Shown piece by piece: positions 17,344-25,590 of a DNA stretch of 54,149 bases; the stretch's first letter is position 1, and each line of letters opens with the position of its first letter. The stretch is taken from the NCBI GenBank assembly GCA_029253285.1, contig JAQWZU010000115.1, forward strand, positions 1 to 54,149, in the 5' to 3' direction. The DNA is from Akkermansiaceae bacterium (GTDB lineage: Bacteria > Verrucomicrobiota > Verrucomicrobiia > Verrucomicrobiales > Akkermansiaceae). The position numbers were made by a program, and so were the translations under genes. The notes under the pieces are model-generated. The model had not been told where the DNA came from. It was given only the letters and a program-made list of their open reading frames with translations, and searched no databases.

Positions 17344-17383
17344 AACGATGAAGGGATCTAAGAATTTTGATCCCTTCATCGTT
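17344..17383 (+). terminator. Long perfect hairpin after the exbD genes
   Basis: 15-bp perfect stem (AACGATGAAGGGATC / GATCCCTTCATCGTT) with a 10-base loop, 21 bases past the stop of the second exbD. The T-run is weak (TTTC then AAAATT), so it may terminate, stabilise the exbBD mRNA end, or mark a processing site. Confidence 0.6.
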
Positions 17384-17470
17384 TCAAAATTAACCGGAGG
17401 GTTGATGAGCTTTTTCGCTCTCAGCCTTCCTTTTCTGAAAATTACACACCTCTAACCGATCACACACCGT

Positions 17471-20400
17471 ATGACTGCACTACCGACATCTCGCCGTATC
17501 GTAGTAATGATGCTCTTAGTATTCGGAGCTCTTCTGGCTCCGGTTCAGGCTCAAAAACTTGACGATTTATCCAGCCAATCTCTCACTGCCATGCGTGCGG
17601 GTGAGTGGGACAAGGCCAGAGCCCTTTTGAAGAGAGCGACCGATGCCTTCGATAATCGTGCTCCGACTCTCATTGGACCTCGCTTTGGTTGGTTTTGGTA
17701 TCACCAAGGATATTGTGAACTCAAGCTCCGCCTTTTCGATGAGGCAGCGAGGTCTTTCGAAAAGTGCTATAAGAAATATCCCAACAAATCGGGCGTCGAC
17801 GACAAAGCCCAGAGTGTGAACCTTTATCACACCAAATCCCTTCTAATGTGGGGCCATGCCGCGAAAGGCGCGGAAAAATGGGACGAAGCGATCAAGATGT
17901 ATAAGAAGTTCCTCCAGGAACGTGATCCGGGTCGTGACAAATACGAGCGTGGCGTTTTCTACATCAACATGGCGGTCTGTAACTTCAAGCTCCGCAAGAT
18001 CGGAGAGGGGGGGAAGTATCTCGAAACAGCCATCAAGAACAAGATGACCTTCCCGACTCCCAACAAGGGAATCATGACCGCCTTTCACTCGATGGTGGAA
18101 GCTGTCATCGATAAAAAAGACGAGAAGTCACTTCTCGAATTCATTGCCAAGAATCGTGGCCACATTAAACTTGAGCCATTTGAAGCCTACGAATTTGCAC
18201 CGCTCTTCATGAAGTTGGCCCAGGATGCCAAGGCTGCGGAGATGATGAATTCAACCTTTGAGCTCTATGCGCTCGTTCCCAGCACGGTTGGTGCGATTGA
18301 TGACGTGAAGGCCCGGCTTGAGTCGGTGGGCACTTATCCCCGCACAATCAAGGACGGATCGAAGGTGATCAACAAAAAGACTCTTGAGACCGATCTCGAA
18401 TCTCTCAAAGACGCCGACACCAGCGGCAAGATGAACGAGGTATATGCGTTCCTCAATACCGCCGTGATGCACGAGGACGAAGGAAATGTCCGTGGGGCCT
18501 TTGCGGTCTACGAACAACTCGAACTCTACTATCCGAATGCCAAGGTCTACAAAGACAAGAAGGTGGTCGCTGCCCGTGAGAAGAATCTTTACCACTTGGT
18601 GCGGACCTCCTCCATCATCGGAGAGGTGCTCACAACCGAGTTCTACGGAAGCCGTTTTCTGAAGGATTTCCCCAAAAGCGAGCATGTCGAGGAGGTGCGT
18701 CGCATGATGCTCACCAGCCTTTTCTGGCAGGGTGAGTATGAGAAGTGCATCGAGGTAGCGAGCAAGATGATCGACAATCTGGCCAAGCCCTCGGAACAGC
18801 ACGACATCTGCCTCTTTGTTCTCGGTGGAAGTTACCACTACACTGCCCAGTTTGTGGAAGCCCAGCCATTGTTGGATCTCCACGTGAAGACATACGGTGA
18901 CAAGGACACCAAGCAACACCGTCGTCAGGCTGCGCTGTATTTCCAGGCCTCCAATCTTTCACGCCTGCAATACTTCACCAAGTCAGCTGCTCTTCTTGAT
19001 GTATTCCTCAAGAAGTATCCCCAAGCTGGTAGCAACCCATACTATCCCTTCGCTCTCTTTGACCGCGCCAACTGCCACTATGCTGAAAGCGAACTTGAGC
19101 CAGCACTGGTTCTGGTGGGCCGGGTGGAAAATGAATTCCCCGGAGTGGAAATCATGGAGATGAACTTCAACCTGAAGGGAAATATTCTGGAGGGAACGGA
19201 GCAAGCCGATCTCGCGGAAGGCTACTACAAGAAGGCTCTCGAAATGGCCGAGCGTAAGCAAAATGAAATGGTGGCGGGTGAGGCCCTCTTCTATCTCGTG
19301 AATGTCATCGGTATGGCCAAGGTGGACAATAAACCCGGACCTCGTGTTGAGGAATCCGTACCCTATTACAACAAGTTCTGGGAGGAATACGGAGCCGACT
19401 CACCCTACAAGGTGAAGGTTGCGGTGGCTGGTCTTCCCGGAATGCGTGTCGCTGGAAAATTTGATGAGGCCTTGGAGCGTCTCCAGGGGGTCATCGCCGA
19501 TCTCGCCAGTGTCCCGGGTGCCCCTGATTTGGAAGCCGCTGTTGGCTCATACACCGAGGCCTATCTTGAGACTCACACTCCGGAGGAGTTAAAGGACCAC
19601 TATTATAACTTCCCACGAATTAAATCGAGCGACATGGCCGCCCGGGCACTTCTTCGCGTTGCGATCATTGGTGTCTTTGAGGAGGTGAATCACGACGCGG
19701 TTCAAAAGAAAGATACCTCGCGTGAAGCAAGCTCTCGTGCCATGGTCAAAGTTCTCTTCAATGAGTTGAAAAACGATTTCGATTTGAAAGATCTCTCAAA
19801 TTACATCCTTGTGCGAGTGGGTGAGTTCATCCGAAAGAAGAGCGCGACTCCTCTTGAAGCCCGTCCATACTACGAGCAAGCTCTCAGTCGTGACCAAGAT
19901 CAGAGTTACAAATTCCCGGCCCTTTTCGGGGTTGCCGATATTCTCGGTCGGGGGACAAATTCCCAGAAAGATGAAGCGATCAAGTATCTCCAACGGGTCC
20001 TTGATGACGCCGAAGAGAAGTCTCAGAAAGAAGATGCTCTCATGCGCATGGTGACTGTCCTTTATGACAAAAAGGACTTCGCGGGAGCGATTGCCAAGTC
20101 GAGATTGTATCTCGAGACAGATGGCTTCAAAAAGTCTCGCGGCGAAGCACGCTTCCTTCTTGCACAGGCCTATGACGGCAATGGTCAGACGGAAGACGCC
20201 CGGGTGAACTTCGGACTTCTCTGGGGATCAAACCTGGGATTAATTCGGGTTTCCGCTCCATCCATTAAACGTTGGTTGGAGCTCACCTGGGATCGCAATG
20301 GCGATAATCCCAAGGTTGGTAAAAGCGACCGTCAGCTCGCCTATGAGAAGGGTTGGAAATATGTTGATATGACCCGCCGCTTGATCCCGAAGATGAATGA

Positions 20401-20506
20401 GGACGAGGTGAAAATCTGGAAGAGTGTTGAATCACTGATCCAGGGATATGAGGACAGCAGTGAAACTGTCAGCATGGAGGAAATAAATAAGAGAAAAGGG
20501 AAATAA
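17471..20506 (+). CDS. Large secreted tetratricopeptide repeat protein of the exbBD locus
   Basis: 1,011 residues with a signal peptide (VVMMLLVFGALLAPVQAQ). The rest is almost entirely helical TPR-like repeats. Repeat-like units include WDKARALLKRATDAFDN and FDEAARSFEKCYKKYPNKSG in the N-terminal part, FTKSAALLDVFLKKYPQAGS in the middle, and FAGAIAKSRLYLETDGFKK near the C terminus. No catalytic motif was seen. It lies 147 bases after the ExbB-ExbD-ExbD genes and 36 bases before another helical protein gene, which suggests a periplasmic scaffold or outer-membrane-side partner of the ExbBD motor. That role is inferred from position only. Confidence 0.85.
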   Translation: MTALPTSRRIVVMMLLVFGALLAPVQAQKLDDLSSQSLTAMRAGEWDKARALLKRATDAFDNRAPTLIGPRFGWFWYHQGYCELKLRLFDEAARSFEKCYKKYPNKSGVDDKAQSVNLYHTKSLLMWGHAAKGAEKWDEAIKMYKKFLQERDPGRDKYERGVFYINMAVCNFKLRKIGEGGKYLETAIKNKMTFPTPNKGIMTAFHSMVEAVIDKKDEKSLLEFIAKNRGHIKLEPFEAYEFAPLFMKLAQDAKAAEMMNSTFELYALVPSTVGAIDDVKARLESVGTYPRTIKDGSKVINKKTLETDLESLKDADTSGKMNEVYAFLNTAVMHEDEGNVRGAFAVYEQLELYYPNAKVYKDKKVVAAREKNLYHLVRTSSIIGEVLTTEFYGSRFLKDFPKSEHVEEVRRMMLTSLFWQGEYEKCIEVASKMIDNLAKPSEQHDICLFVLGGSYHYTAQFVEAQPLLDLHVKTYGDKDTKQHRRQAALYFQASNLSRLQYFTKSAALLDVFLKKYPQAGSNPYYPFALFDRANCHYAESELEPALVLVGRVENEFPGVEIMEMNFNLKGNILEGTEQADLAEGYYKKALEMAERKQNEMVAGEALFYLVNVIGMAKVDNKPGPRVEESVPYYNKFWEEYGADSPYKVKVAVAGLPGMRVAGKFDEALERLQGVIADLASVPGAPDLEAAVGSYTEAYLETHTPEELKDHYYNFPRIKSSDMAARALLRVAIIGVFEEVNHDAVQKKDTSREASSRAMVKVLFNELKNDFDLKDLSNYILVRVGEFIRKKSATPLEARPYYEQALSRDQDQSYKFPALFGVADILGRGTNSQKDEAIKYLQRVLDDAEEKSQKEDALMRMVTVLYDKKDFAGAIAKSRLYLETDGFKKSRGEARFLLAQAYDGNGQTEDARVNFGLLWGSNLGLIRVSAPSIKRWLELTWDRNGDNPKVGKSDRQLAYEKGWKYVDMTRRLIPKMNEDEVKIWKSVESLIQGYEDSSETVSMEEINKRKGK

Positions 20507-20542
20507 GAACCCAAGATTTGAATTCCAACTAATTGATACGCG

Positions 20543-21547
20543 ATGAAAACAATTGTTACTACCGCTCTGGTTCTTGCCACTTCTCTTGGCTCTGCCTTTG
20601 CTCAAAAAGAAAAAGAACCACGCGCCCTGATGTTTACGGATAAAAACGTCTTGAAGGGGTGGATCGTTGCTGCCAACGACAAGGTCGTGCGGTATAAGGA
20701 GACGGAGAACTCAACCGTTTACCGGGACTTACGCCTTGCCGCAGCCAAAATTTATTTCCTCGAGCCGCCCGAGTTCACTGAAGCGATGGAGCTTTTCAAA
20801 AGCCGGAATTATGCCGAGGCCAAGGACAAATTTGAAGCTTGCGCCAAGATCTACAAAAAGGTGGATGAGATCAAAGGGAACTATAGTACCCTGTCGAGTT
20901 TCTTCCAAATGGAATGTCTGCGGAAGCTGGAGGACCTCGCTCAGTTAAGTCCACTGATTGAGAGTTTGAATTTTGAGTTGCTGAGCCGTGCCGAGCACCA
21001 TACCCAGGTGAAGGTCTACTCGGTATTTTGGGAAGCCGTTCGAACGAAGAGCTGGTCACGTCTTGATGCGATTGCCTCTGACCCCGAGTGGAGAAATCTT
21101 AAGGTGTCCGGTGGGCTGCGAGCTCAAATGTCTTATTGCCATGGACTGGCCTTGGAGGGGATTGATAAACCGATTCAGGCGTTGACGGCCTACAACCACG
21201 CGTTCGTATCCGATTTTGCAGCATCCGAGGAGATTACCCGCAAGGCCGCTCTCAACTGCCTTCGCATTATTGATAATGATGATTCAGTGAAGTTGGCCAA
21301 AAAGCTCTATAACACTGAAGATCACAATCCTGATTCGACCGGCGCTTTCCTGATCAAGGAGGGAATTGCTTTGATCAAGCTTTGGGATAAAACTCTTGGA
21401 AATGGGGCGACTCTTCCGGCGAACTACAAGGGTCTGCTCAGGTTCCCACCCAAAGGTAAGCCCCAAGTTGCTCCCAAGACAACGAAGGAGGACAAAAAGC
21501 CCGCTAAAAAGTCCCCCAAGAAGGAGGATAAGAAAAAGGATAAGTAA
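20543..21547 (+). CDS. Secreted TPR-like protein with lysine-rich tail
   Basis: 334 residues with a signal peptide (MKTIVTTALVLATSLGSAFA). An N-terminal beta-type segment (DKNVLKGWIVAANDKVVRYK) precedes helical repeats (AMELFKSRNYAEAKDKFEAC) and a C-terminal tail of about 40 residues that is almost all Lys/Pro/Asp/Glu (KKPAKKSPKKEDKKKDK). The tail could bind anionic surfaces such as peptidoglycan, lipopolysaccharide or nucleic acid. It starts 36 bases after the large TPR gene, so the two are probably cotranscribed and act together. A strong terminator follows. No named family was recognised. Confidence 0.8.
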   Translation: MKTIVTTALVLATSLGSAFAQKEKEPRALMFTDKNVLKGWIVAANDKVVRYKETENSTVYRDLRLAAAKIYFLEPPEFTEAMELFKSRNYAEAKDKFEACAKIYKKVDEIKGNYSTLSSFFQMECLRKLEDLAQLSPLIESLNFELLSRAEHHTQVKVYSVFWEAVRTKSWSRLDAIASDPEWRNLKVSGGLRAQMSYCHGLALEGIDKPIQALTAYNHAFVSDFAASEEITRKAALNCLRIIDNDDSVKLAKKLYNTEDHNPDSTGAFLIKEGIALIKLWDKTLGNGATLPANYKGLLRFPPKGKPQVAPKTTKEDKKPAKKSPKKEDKKKDK

Positions 21548-21580
21548 GATTCCAAGGATTCTTATCCAATCTGTAGTTTC

Positions 21581-21614
21581 AAAAAAGCGAGGGGCTCGGG
21601 CTCTTCGCTTTTTT
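21581..21614 (+). terminator. Intrinsic terminator ending the exbBD-TPR locus
   Basis: AAAAAAGCGAGGGGC, loop TCGG, GCTCTTCGCTTTTTT: a stem of about 15 bp with two G-T pairs, with a T-tract on its 3' arm. It lies 34 bases past the stop of the preceding gene. Confidence 0.85.
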
Positions 21615-21669
21615 CTTTGGAGTTTTATTCAGCTCTTTTCCTCAAGGGATCATCCGCTAGAGTTCCTCC

Positions 21670-22521
21670 GTGGATCAGACGACTTCTACGCTTATTGACC
21701 TGGCCCTTTCTGAAGATATTGGCTCGGGTGATGTCACTTCAGAGTATTTCATTCCGAAAGATCGCGAGGCCCGGGGTCTGATCGTGGCCAGGGACGAAGG
21801 GGTGATTGCGGGAGTGGAGATCGCGGCCGAAGTCTTTCGGCGGGTTGATGCCGGTTTATCCGTGAAGATTTTGTTGGAAGACGGGAGTCACGTCACTCAA
21901 AAGGCCTGTGTCATGGAGGTGCAAGGAAATGCGCGTTCGATGTTAACTGCCGAGCGGGTTTCCTTGAACTTTTTGCAGAGGCTTTCCGGGATTGCCACTA
22001 AGACCCACAGATTTGTGGAGTTAACCGAGGGGACTCCGGCCCACATTCTCGATACACGGAAGACAACCCCGGGATGGCGGACGCTTGAAAAGGCCGCGGT
22101 GGTGGCTGGAGGCGGGTTGAATCACCGCATGGGCTTGTATGACCGGGCCATGGTGAAGGATAACCATCTTGTGGCTGAGAATGGCATGGCTGAACTTCAA
22201 AATGCCATCGAGCACCTTAGGCGGGAAAAACCTGGGGTTGAAGTTGAACTGGAGGCTGATCGATTGGATCAAGTAGAGGCTTTTCTCGAGTTGGAGGGAG
22301 TGGATTACATTCTTCTCGATAATATGGACAATAAGACGATGAAGGAAGCGGTCACGATGAGAGGAAGTGAAGGTCCGAAGTTGGAAGCCAGTGGTGGAGT
22401 CACGCTTGAGACGGTTGCGGGAATTGCCCGGACCGGTGTTGATTTTATTTCGGTGGGAGCAGTGACGCATTCGGCGGTGGCTCTCGATTTGTCCCTCGAT
22501 TTTCTTTTCAACGATGAATGA
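21670..22521 (+). CDS. nadC: Nicotinate-nucleotide pyrophosphorylase (quinolinate phosphoribosyltransferase)
   Basis: De novo NAD synthesis enzyme, 283 residues. It converts quinolinate and PRPP to nicotinate mononucleotide, CO2 and pyrophosphate in the cytoplasm. Diagnostic segments are SEDIGSGDVTSEYF at the N terminus, ERVSLNFLQRLSGIAT, the active-site stretch ILDTRKTTPGWRTLEKAAVV, NHRMGLYDRAMVKDNH, and the C-terminal barrel motif LEASGGVTLETVAGIARTGV. The start appears to be GTG at 21670, because no in-frame ATG precedes the conserved N terminus and no clear ribosome-binding site is seen. The gene overlaps birA by 8 bases, so the two are likely translationally coupled. Confidence 0.95.
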   Translation: MDQTTSTLIDLALSEDIGSGDVTSEYFIPKDREARGLIVARDEGVIAGVEIAAEVFRRVDAGLSVKILLEDGSHVTQKACVMEVQGNARSMLTAERVSLNFLQRLSGIATKTHRFVELTEGTPAHILDTRKTTPGWRTLEKAAVVAGGGLNHRMGLYDRAMVKDNHLVAENGMAELQNAIEHLRREKPGVEVELEADRLDQVEAFLELEGVDYILLDNMDNKTMKEAVTMRGSEGPKLEASGGVTLETVAGIARTGVDFISVGAVTHSAVALDLSLDFLFNDE

Positions 22522-23281
22522 GGACGAGTGGAACGGGGCTGTCATTGAGTCTTTGTCCGAAGAGTGGGCCGAGAAAATTATTTTTCTGCCTGAATGTGGT
22601 TCTACTAATGATGAGGCCCGGAAATTGGCATTGAAGGGGGCTGCAGATTTTTCGGTTGTGCTGACCGAGACTCAAACTTCGGGGAGAGGTCGCCGCGGGC
22701 AGCCATGGACGTGTCCTCCTGGCGAGGGGATGGCTTGTTCGGTGATCGTGCGGCCTGATGATCCGCCGGCTTTGTGGTCCCGCATTGCTCTTGCGACGGG
22801 CTTGGCAGTGTCGGAGGCCTTGGATTCCTTTGGATGTTCATCGGGCGTCAAATGGCCCAATGATGTATGGATCAACCAGCAAAAGGTGTGTGGGATTCTG
22901 GTGGAAGCTGGTGATGGCTTTGTGGTGGTGGGAATTGGTCTCAATGTCAACGTGACCTGCTTTCCCGAAGGGTTGGCGTTTCCCGCGACGTCTCTTGCTC
23001 TGGAGGTGGGCACGCCGGTCTCGCGAGAGGATGTGTTGGTAGCTTGTTTGAATCGCCTTCGGGTGCGGATAGCTCAAATCGGCTCGTCTTTTCCCGAATT
23101 GTTGGAAGCATGGGGAATGCGGTGTGTCCTGCGAGGGAAGGAGGTGAGCTTGATGGTGGGAGATGAGGTGAAGCGTGGAACTGTGGTGGGCTTGTCTCCC
23201 GGCGGTGAGCTTATTCTGATGACTGCAAGCGGGCGAGAGAGTTTATTGCAGGCGTCGGAGATTCGAGTGATCGGAGAATAA
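22514..23281 (+). CDS. birA: Biotin--[acetyl-CoA-carboxylase] ligase
   Basis: 255 residues. It activates biotin with ATP and attaches it to the biotin carboxyl carrier protein. The biotin/ATP site GRGRRGQPWTCPPGEG, the KWPNDVWINQQKVCGILVEA block and GIGLNVNV are clear, and a C-terminal SH3-like domain follows (LRGKEVSLMVGDEVKRGTVV). There is no N-terminal helix-turn-helix, so this is a mono-functional ligase, not the bifunctional BirA repressor. The ATG overlaps the end of nadC. The pseudouridine synthase gene starts 11 bases after its stop. Confidence 0.94.
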   Translation: MNEDEWNGAVIESLSEEWAEKIIFLPECGSTNDEARKLALKGAADFSVVLTETQTSGRGRRGQPWTCPPGEGMACSVIVRPDDPPALWSRIALATGLAVSEALDSFGCSSGVKWPNDVWINQQKVCGILVEAGDGFVVVGIGLNVNVTCFPEGLAFPATSLALEVGTPVSREDVLVACLNRLRVRIAQIGSSFPELLEAWGMRCVLRGKEVSLMVGDEVKRGTVVGLSPGGELILMTASGRESLLQASEIRVIGE

Positions 23282-23292
23282 GATCTAATGGT

Positions 23293-23961
23293 ATGAGGCT
23301 CGATCGTTTGATAGGAAAATGGGGAAACTGGGGGAAGCGCCGGGTAAGAGAACAGTTTGAGGCCGGGGAGGTGAGCGTGAATGGAGAGCGTGTCGAGGAG
23401 ACGGCCAGGCTGGTTGGAAAATTTGATCGGGTCGAGGTTTCCGGGAAGGTCGTACAGGCGGAGAAAAGACGGGTGGTTATCTTGAACAAACCTCTTGGTG
23501 TGGTGAGTGCCACCAAGGATCCGGAGCATCCTACCGTCATCGATTTGATCGAGCGTCCCTGGGCTTCCGGCTTGCACTTGGCAGGACGGTTGGATCGTTA
23601 TACGAGCGGATTGATGATACTTACCAATGACGGGGAATTTTCCGAGTCACTCACGGAGCCCGAGCAAAAAGTCGGCAAGCGTTATCTTGTTGAGGTCGAT
23701 GGAGTGATTAGCCAGGAAGTGGTGGAGGTCTTTGAGGAAGGGATGTGGTTCGCGAAAGAAGAGATCACGACAGCTCCAGCGAAGGTAGAACTCATTGACG
23801 ATTCCCGTTGTCGCTTGATCATTTATGAGGGCAAGCATCATCAGGTGAAACGCATGTTCGCGCGATTCGACCTCAAGGTGATCGCGCTGCACCGCGAAGC
23901 GATCGGAGGGATCGAACTTCCGGATGATCTTCCGATGGGTACCTGGCGTGAACTGGAATAA
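23293..23961 (+). CDS. RNA pseudouridine synthase, RsuA/RluB/RluE/RluF family
   Basis: 222 residues, with an N-terminal S4 RNA-binding domain (about 1-50; LDRLIGKWGNWGKRRVREQF) and a pseudouridine synthase domain. The catalytic Asp101 lies in LAGRLDRYTSGLMILTNDG. VVILNKPLGVVSA and the basic KHHQVKRMFARFDLKVIAL segment are also typical. It converts a specific uridine in ribosomal RNA to pseudouridine. The similarity is closest to RsuA (16S rRNA position 516), though RluB/E/F-type specificity cannot be excluded. It is the last gene of the nadC-birA-rsuA run and is convergent with the helicase gene 22 bases away. Confidence 0.92.
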   Translation: MRLDRLIGKWGNWGKRRVREQFEAGEVSVNGERVEETARLVGKFDRVEVSGKVVQAEKRRVVILNKPLGVVSATKDPEHPTVIDLIERPWASGLHLAGRLDRYTSGLMILTNDGEFSESLTEPEQKVGKRYLVEVDGVISQEVVEVFEEGMWFAKEEITTAPAKVELIDDSRCRLIIYEGKHHQVKRMFARFDLKVIALHREAIGGIELPDDLPMGTWRELE

Positions 23962-23983
23962 TCCCGCTCCGGCGAAAGACCTG

Positions 23984-25315
23984 TTAGGCAGACCGGCGGG
24001 GTCTTCTATTACTCCGTCGGCGACGATTATTACCGGGCTGTTCCTGGCGCCCCTCGGACTGATTGCGACCTCCGCCGCCTCGTCGTCCGCCCTGGCCTTT
24101 TTTCTTCCCTCCGTTGTCGCGGGTGGATTCGCGGGATTTAATTCCGCGTGCGTGAAGATCGGCCAGTTCATCGTGATGATTTTCGTGCCGGTCATTCACC
24201 GGGATCTTCTTTTTGATAAGCTTTTCGATATCCATAAAGAACTCGTGTTCCTCAGGAGTGCAGTAGGAAATGGCATTGCCGGTGGCTCCGGCTCGTCCGG
24301 TGCGTCCGATGCGGTGAACGTAGGCCTCGGCTTCGTTGGGAAGGTCGAAATTAACGACAAGAGTGACGTCTTTAACGTCGACCCCGCGGGCTGCGACGTC
24401 TGTGGCGACCAAGATTGGAAGCTTGCCTGATTTAAAGCGATCGAGGGTTTTCTCCCGTTGTGGTTGAGACCGGTTTCCATGAATGGCTTCGGCGGTGAAG
24501 CCCTCTGAGTTGATCCAGCGGCAGAGCTTGTTGGCTCCATGTTTTGTTTTGGAGAATACGATGGTCAATTCACCGGCGGCCTGGTCTCCGAGGTGTTGCA
24601 TGAGGAGCTCGCGTTTGTGTTCGCGATCGACGAAGCAGACTTCCTGGTCGACTTTCTCCGCGGTGGTGACTTTGGGGGCGATGGAGACCGACTCGGGGTT
24701 GTGAAGGATTCCGTGAGCCAGTTCTTTGATCGCGGGGCTCAGGGTGGCCGAGAAAAAGAGGGACTGACGTTGTCTGGGAAGCTTGGCGATGATGCGCTTG
24801 ACGTCGCGAAGGAATCCCATGTCGAGCATGCGGTCGACTTCATCGAGAACGAAGTAGTCGACGCCGGAAAGATCGATATCTCCCTCGTTCATGTGATCGA
24901 GAAGACGCCCGGGGCAGGCGACGAGAACGTCGACGCCGGGTTTCATGGCGTTGATCTGTGGGTTTTTGCCAACGCCTCCATAGACGAGGGTCTTGCGGAA
25001 GCTCAGGTATTTCCCGTAGGTGTCGAAGCTCTGGGAGATCTGGGTGGCAAGTTCCCGGGTGGGGGTGAGAACCAGAACTCGGGCGCTTTTTCTTTGCGGC
25101 CGCTTTGGGTCCTCCAGCAGGGCATTGAGGATGGGCAGTGAGAAGGCGGCGGTCTTACCGGTTCCGGTTTGAGCGATCCCAAGGAGATCTCTACCTTGAA
25201 GCAGAGTGGGGATTGACTGGGCCTGAATCGGCGATGGCGTGTGATAATTTTGCTCGGCAAGAGCACGTTTGATGGGAGTGGCCAAAGCCATCTCCTCAAA
25301 TGAGGTAGGAGTCAT
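23984..25315 (-). CDS. DEAD-box RNA helicase (motif II is DEVD)
   Basis: 443 residues with a complete helicase core: a Q motif (FEEMALATPI then YHTPSPIQAQSIP), motif I AQTGTGKTAAF near residue 48, Ia PTRELA near 85, III SAT near 190, and motif VI HRIGRTGRAG. Motif II is D158-E159-V160-D161 rather than DEAD, a conservative change compatible with ATPase activity. The C terminus (about 380-443) is a basic Gly/Arg tail (GQGGRRGGGGRNQSE) of the kind that binds RNA. It probably remodels RNA in ribosome assembly or cold adaptation (RhlE-like). It is transcribed convergently with the pseudouridine synthase gene. Confidence 0.94.
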   Translation of the reverse strand: MTPTSFEEMALATPIKRALAEQNYHTPSPIQAQSIPTLLQGRDLLGIAQTGTGKTAAFSLPILNALLEDPKRPQRKSARVLVLTPTRELATQISQSFDTYGKYLSFRKTLVYGGVGKNPQINAMKPGVDVLVACPGRLLDHMNEGDIDLSGVDYFVLDEVDRMLDMGFLRDVKRIIAKLPRQRQSLFFSATLSPAIKELAHGILHNPESVSIAPKVTTAEKVDQEVCFVDREHKRELLMQHLGDQAAGELTIVFSKTKHGANKLCRWINSEGFTAEAIHGNRSQPQREKTLDRFKSGKLPILVATDVAARGVDVKDVTLVVNFDLPNEAEAYVHRIGRTGRAGATGNAISYCTPEEHEFFMDIEKLIKKKIPVNDRHENHHDELADLHARGIKSRESTRDNGGKKKGQGGRRGGGGRNQSEGRQEQPGNNRRRRSNRRPRRSA

Positions 25316-25534
25316 AGTTGATCTGGTGATCCCCTTTTTTGGGGGTCTGGTCTCGACGAGGTGTAGTTAAAATACCCGGAACCAATCTCTCATCGAACTA
25401 GAGTGGAAGAGGGGTGGAGAGCCGTGGTGTGACGATCTCCTCATCGGGATTCATGGACCCGGCGGGCCAAGGAGTAAGGGGGATTGAGATTAATGCAAGC
25501 GATCTTTGTTGTCTGGGATTCCTTTCAGAAACAA

Positions 25535-25568
25535 GAAAGCCCGGTCGCTTCTGGCAGACCGGACTTTT
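25535..25568 (-). terminator. Terminator of the ABC/Gld-type operon, possibly bidirectional
   Basis: 6-bp core stem (CCGGTC / GACCGG) with a 10-base loop, extended by an AAAG/CTTT pairing around one mismatch. It has T-rich flanks on both strands (GGGCTTTCTTGTTTC on the minus strand). It lies just past the stop of the DUF4340 gene. Confidence 0.6.
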
Positions 25569-25590
25569 TAATTTGTTAAACCAAGAGCGT

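Noticed and set aside
23924-24430. Plus-strand frame of 168 codons
   Set aside because: Antisense to the C-terminal half of the helicase; no family-like segment and no upstream ribosome-binding site.
25331-25346. CCCC-TTTTTT-GGGG hairpin upstream of the helicase gene
   Set aside because: The stem is 4-5 bp and all G-C around a T-run loop. It lies in the 5' region of the helicase and fits neither a terminator nor a known regulatory RNA.
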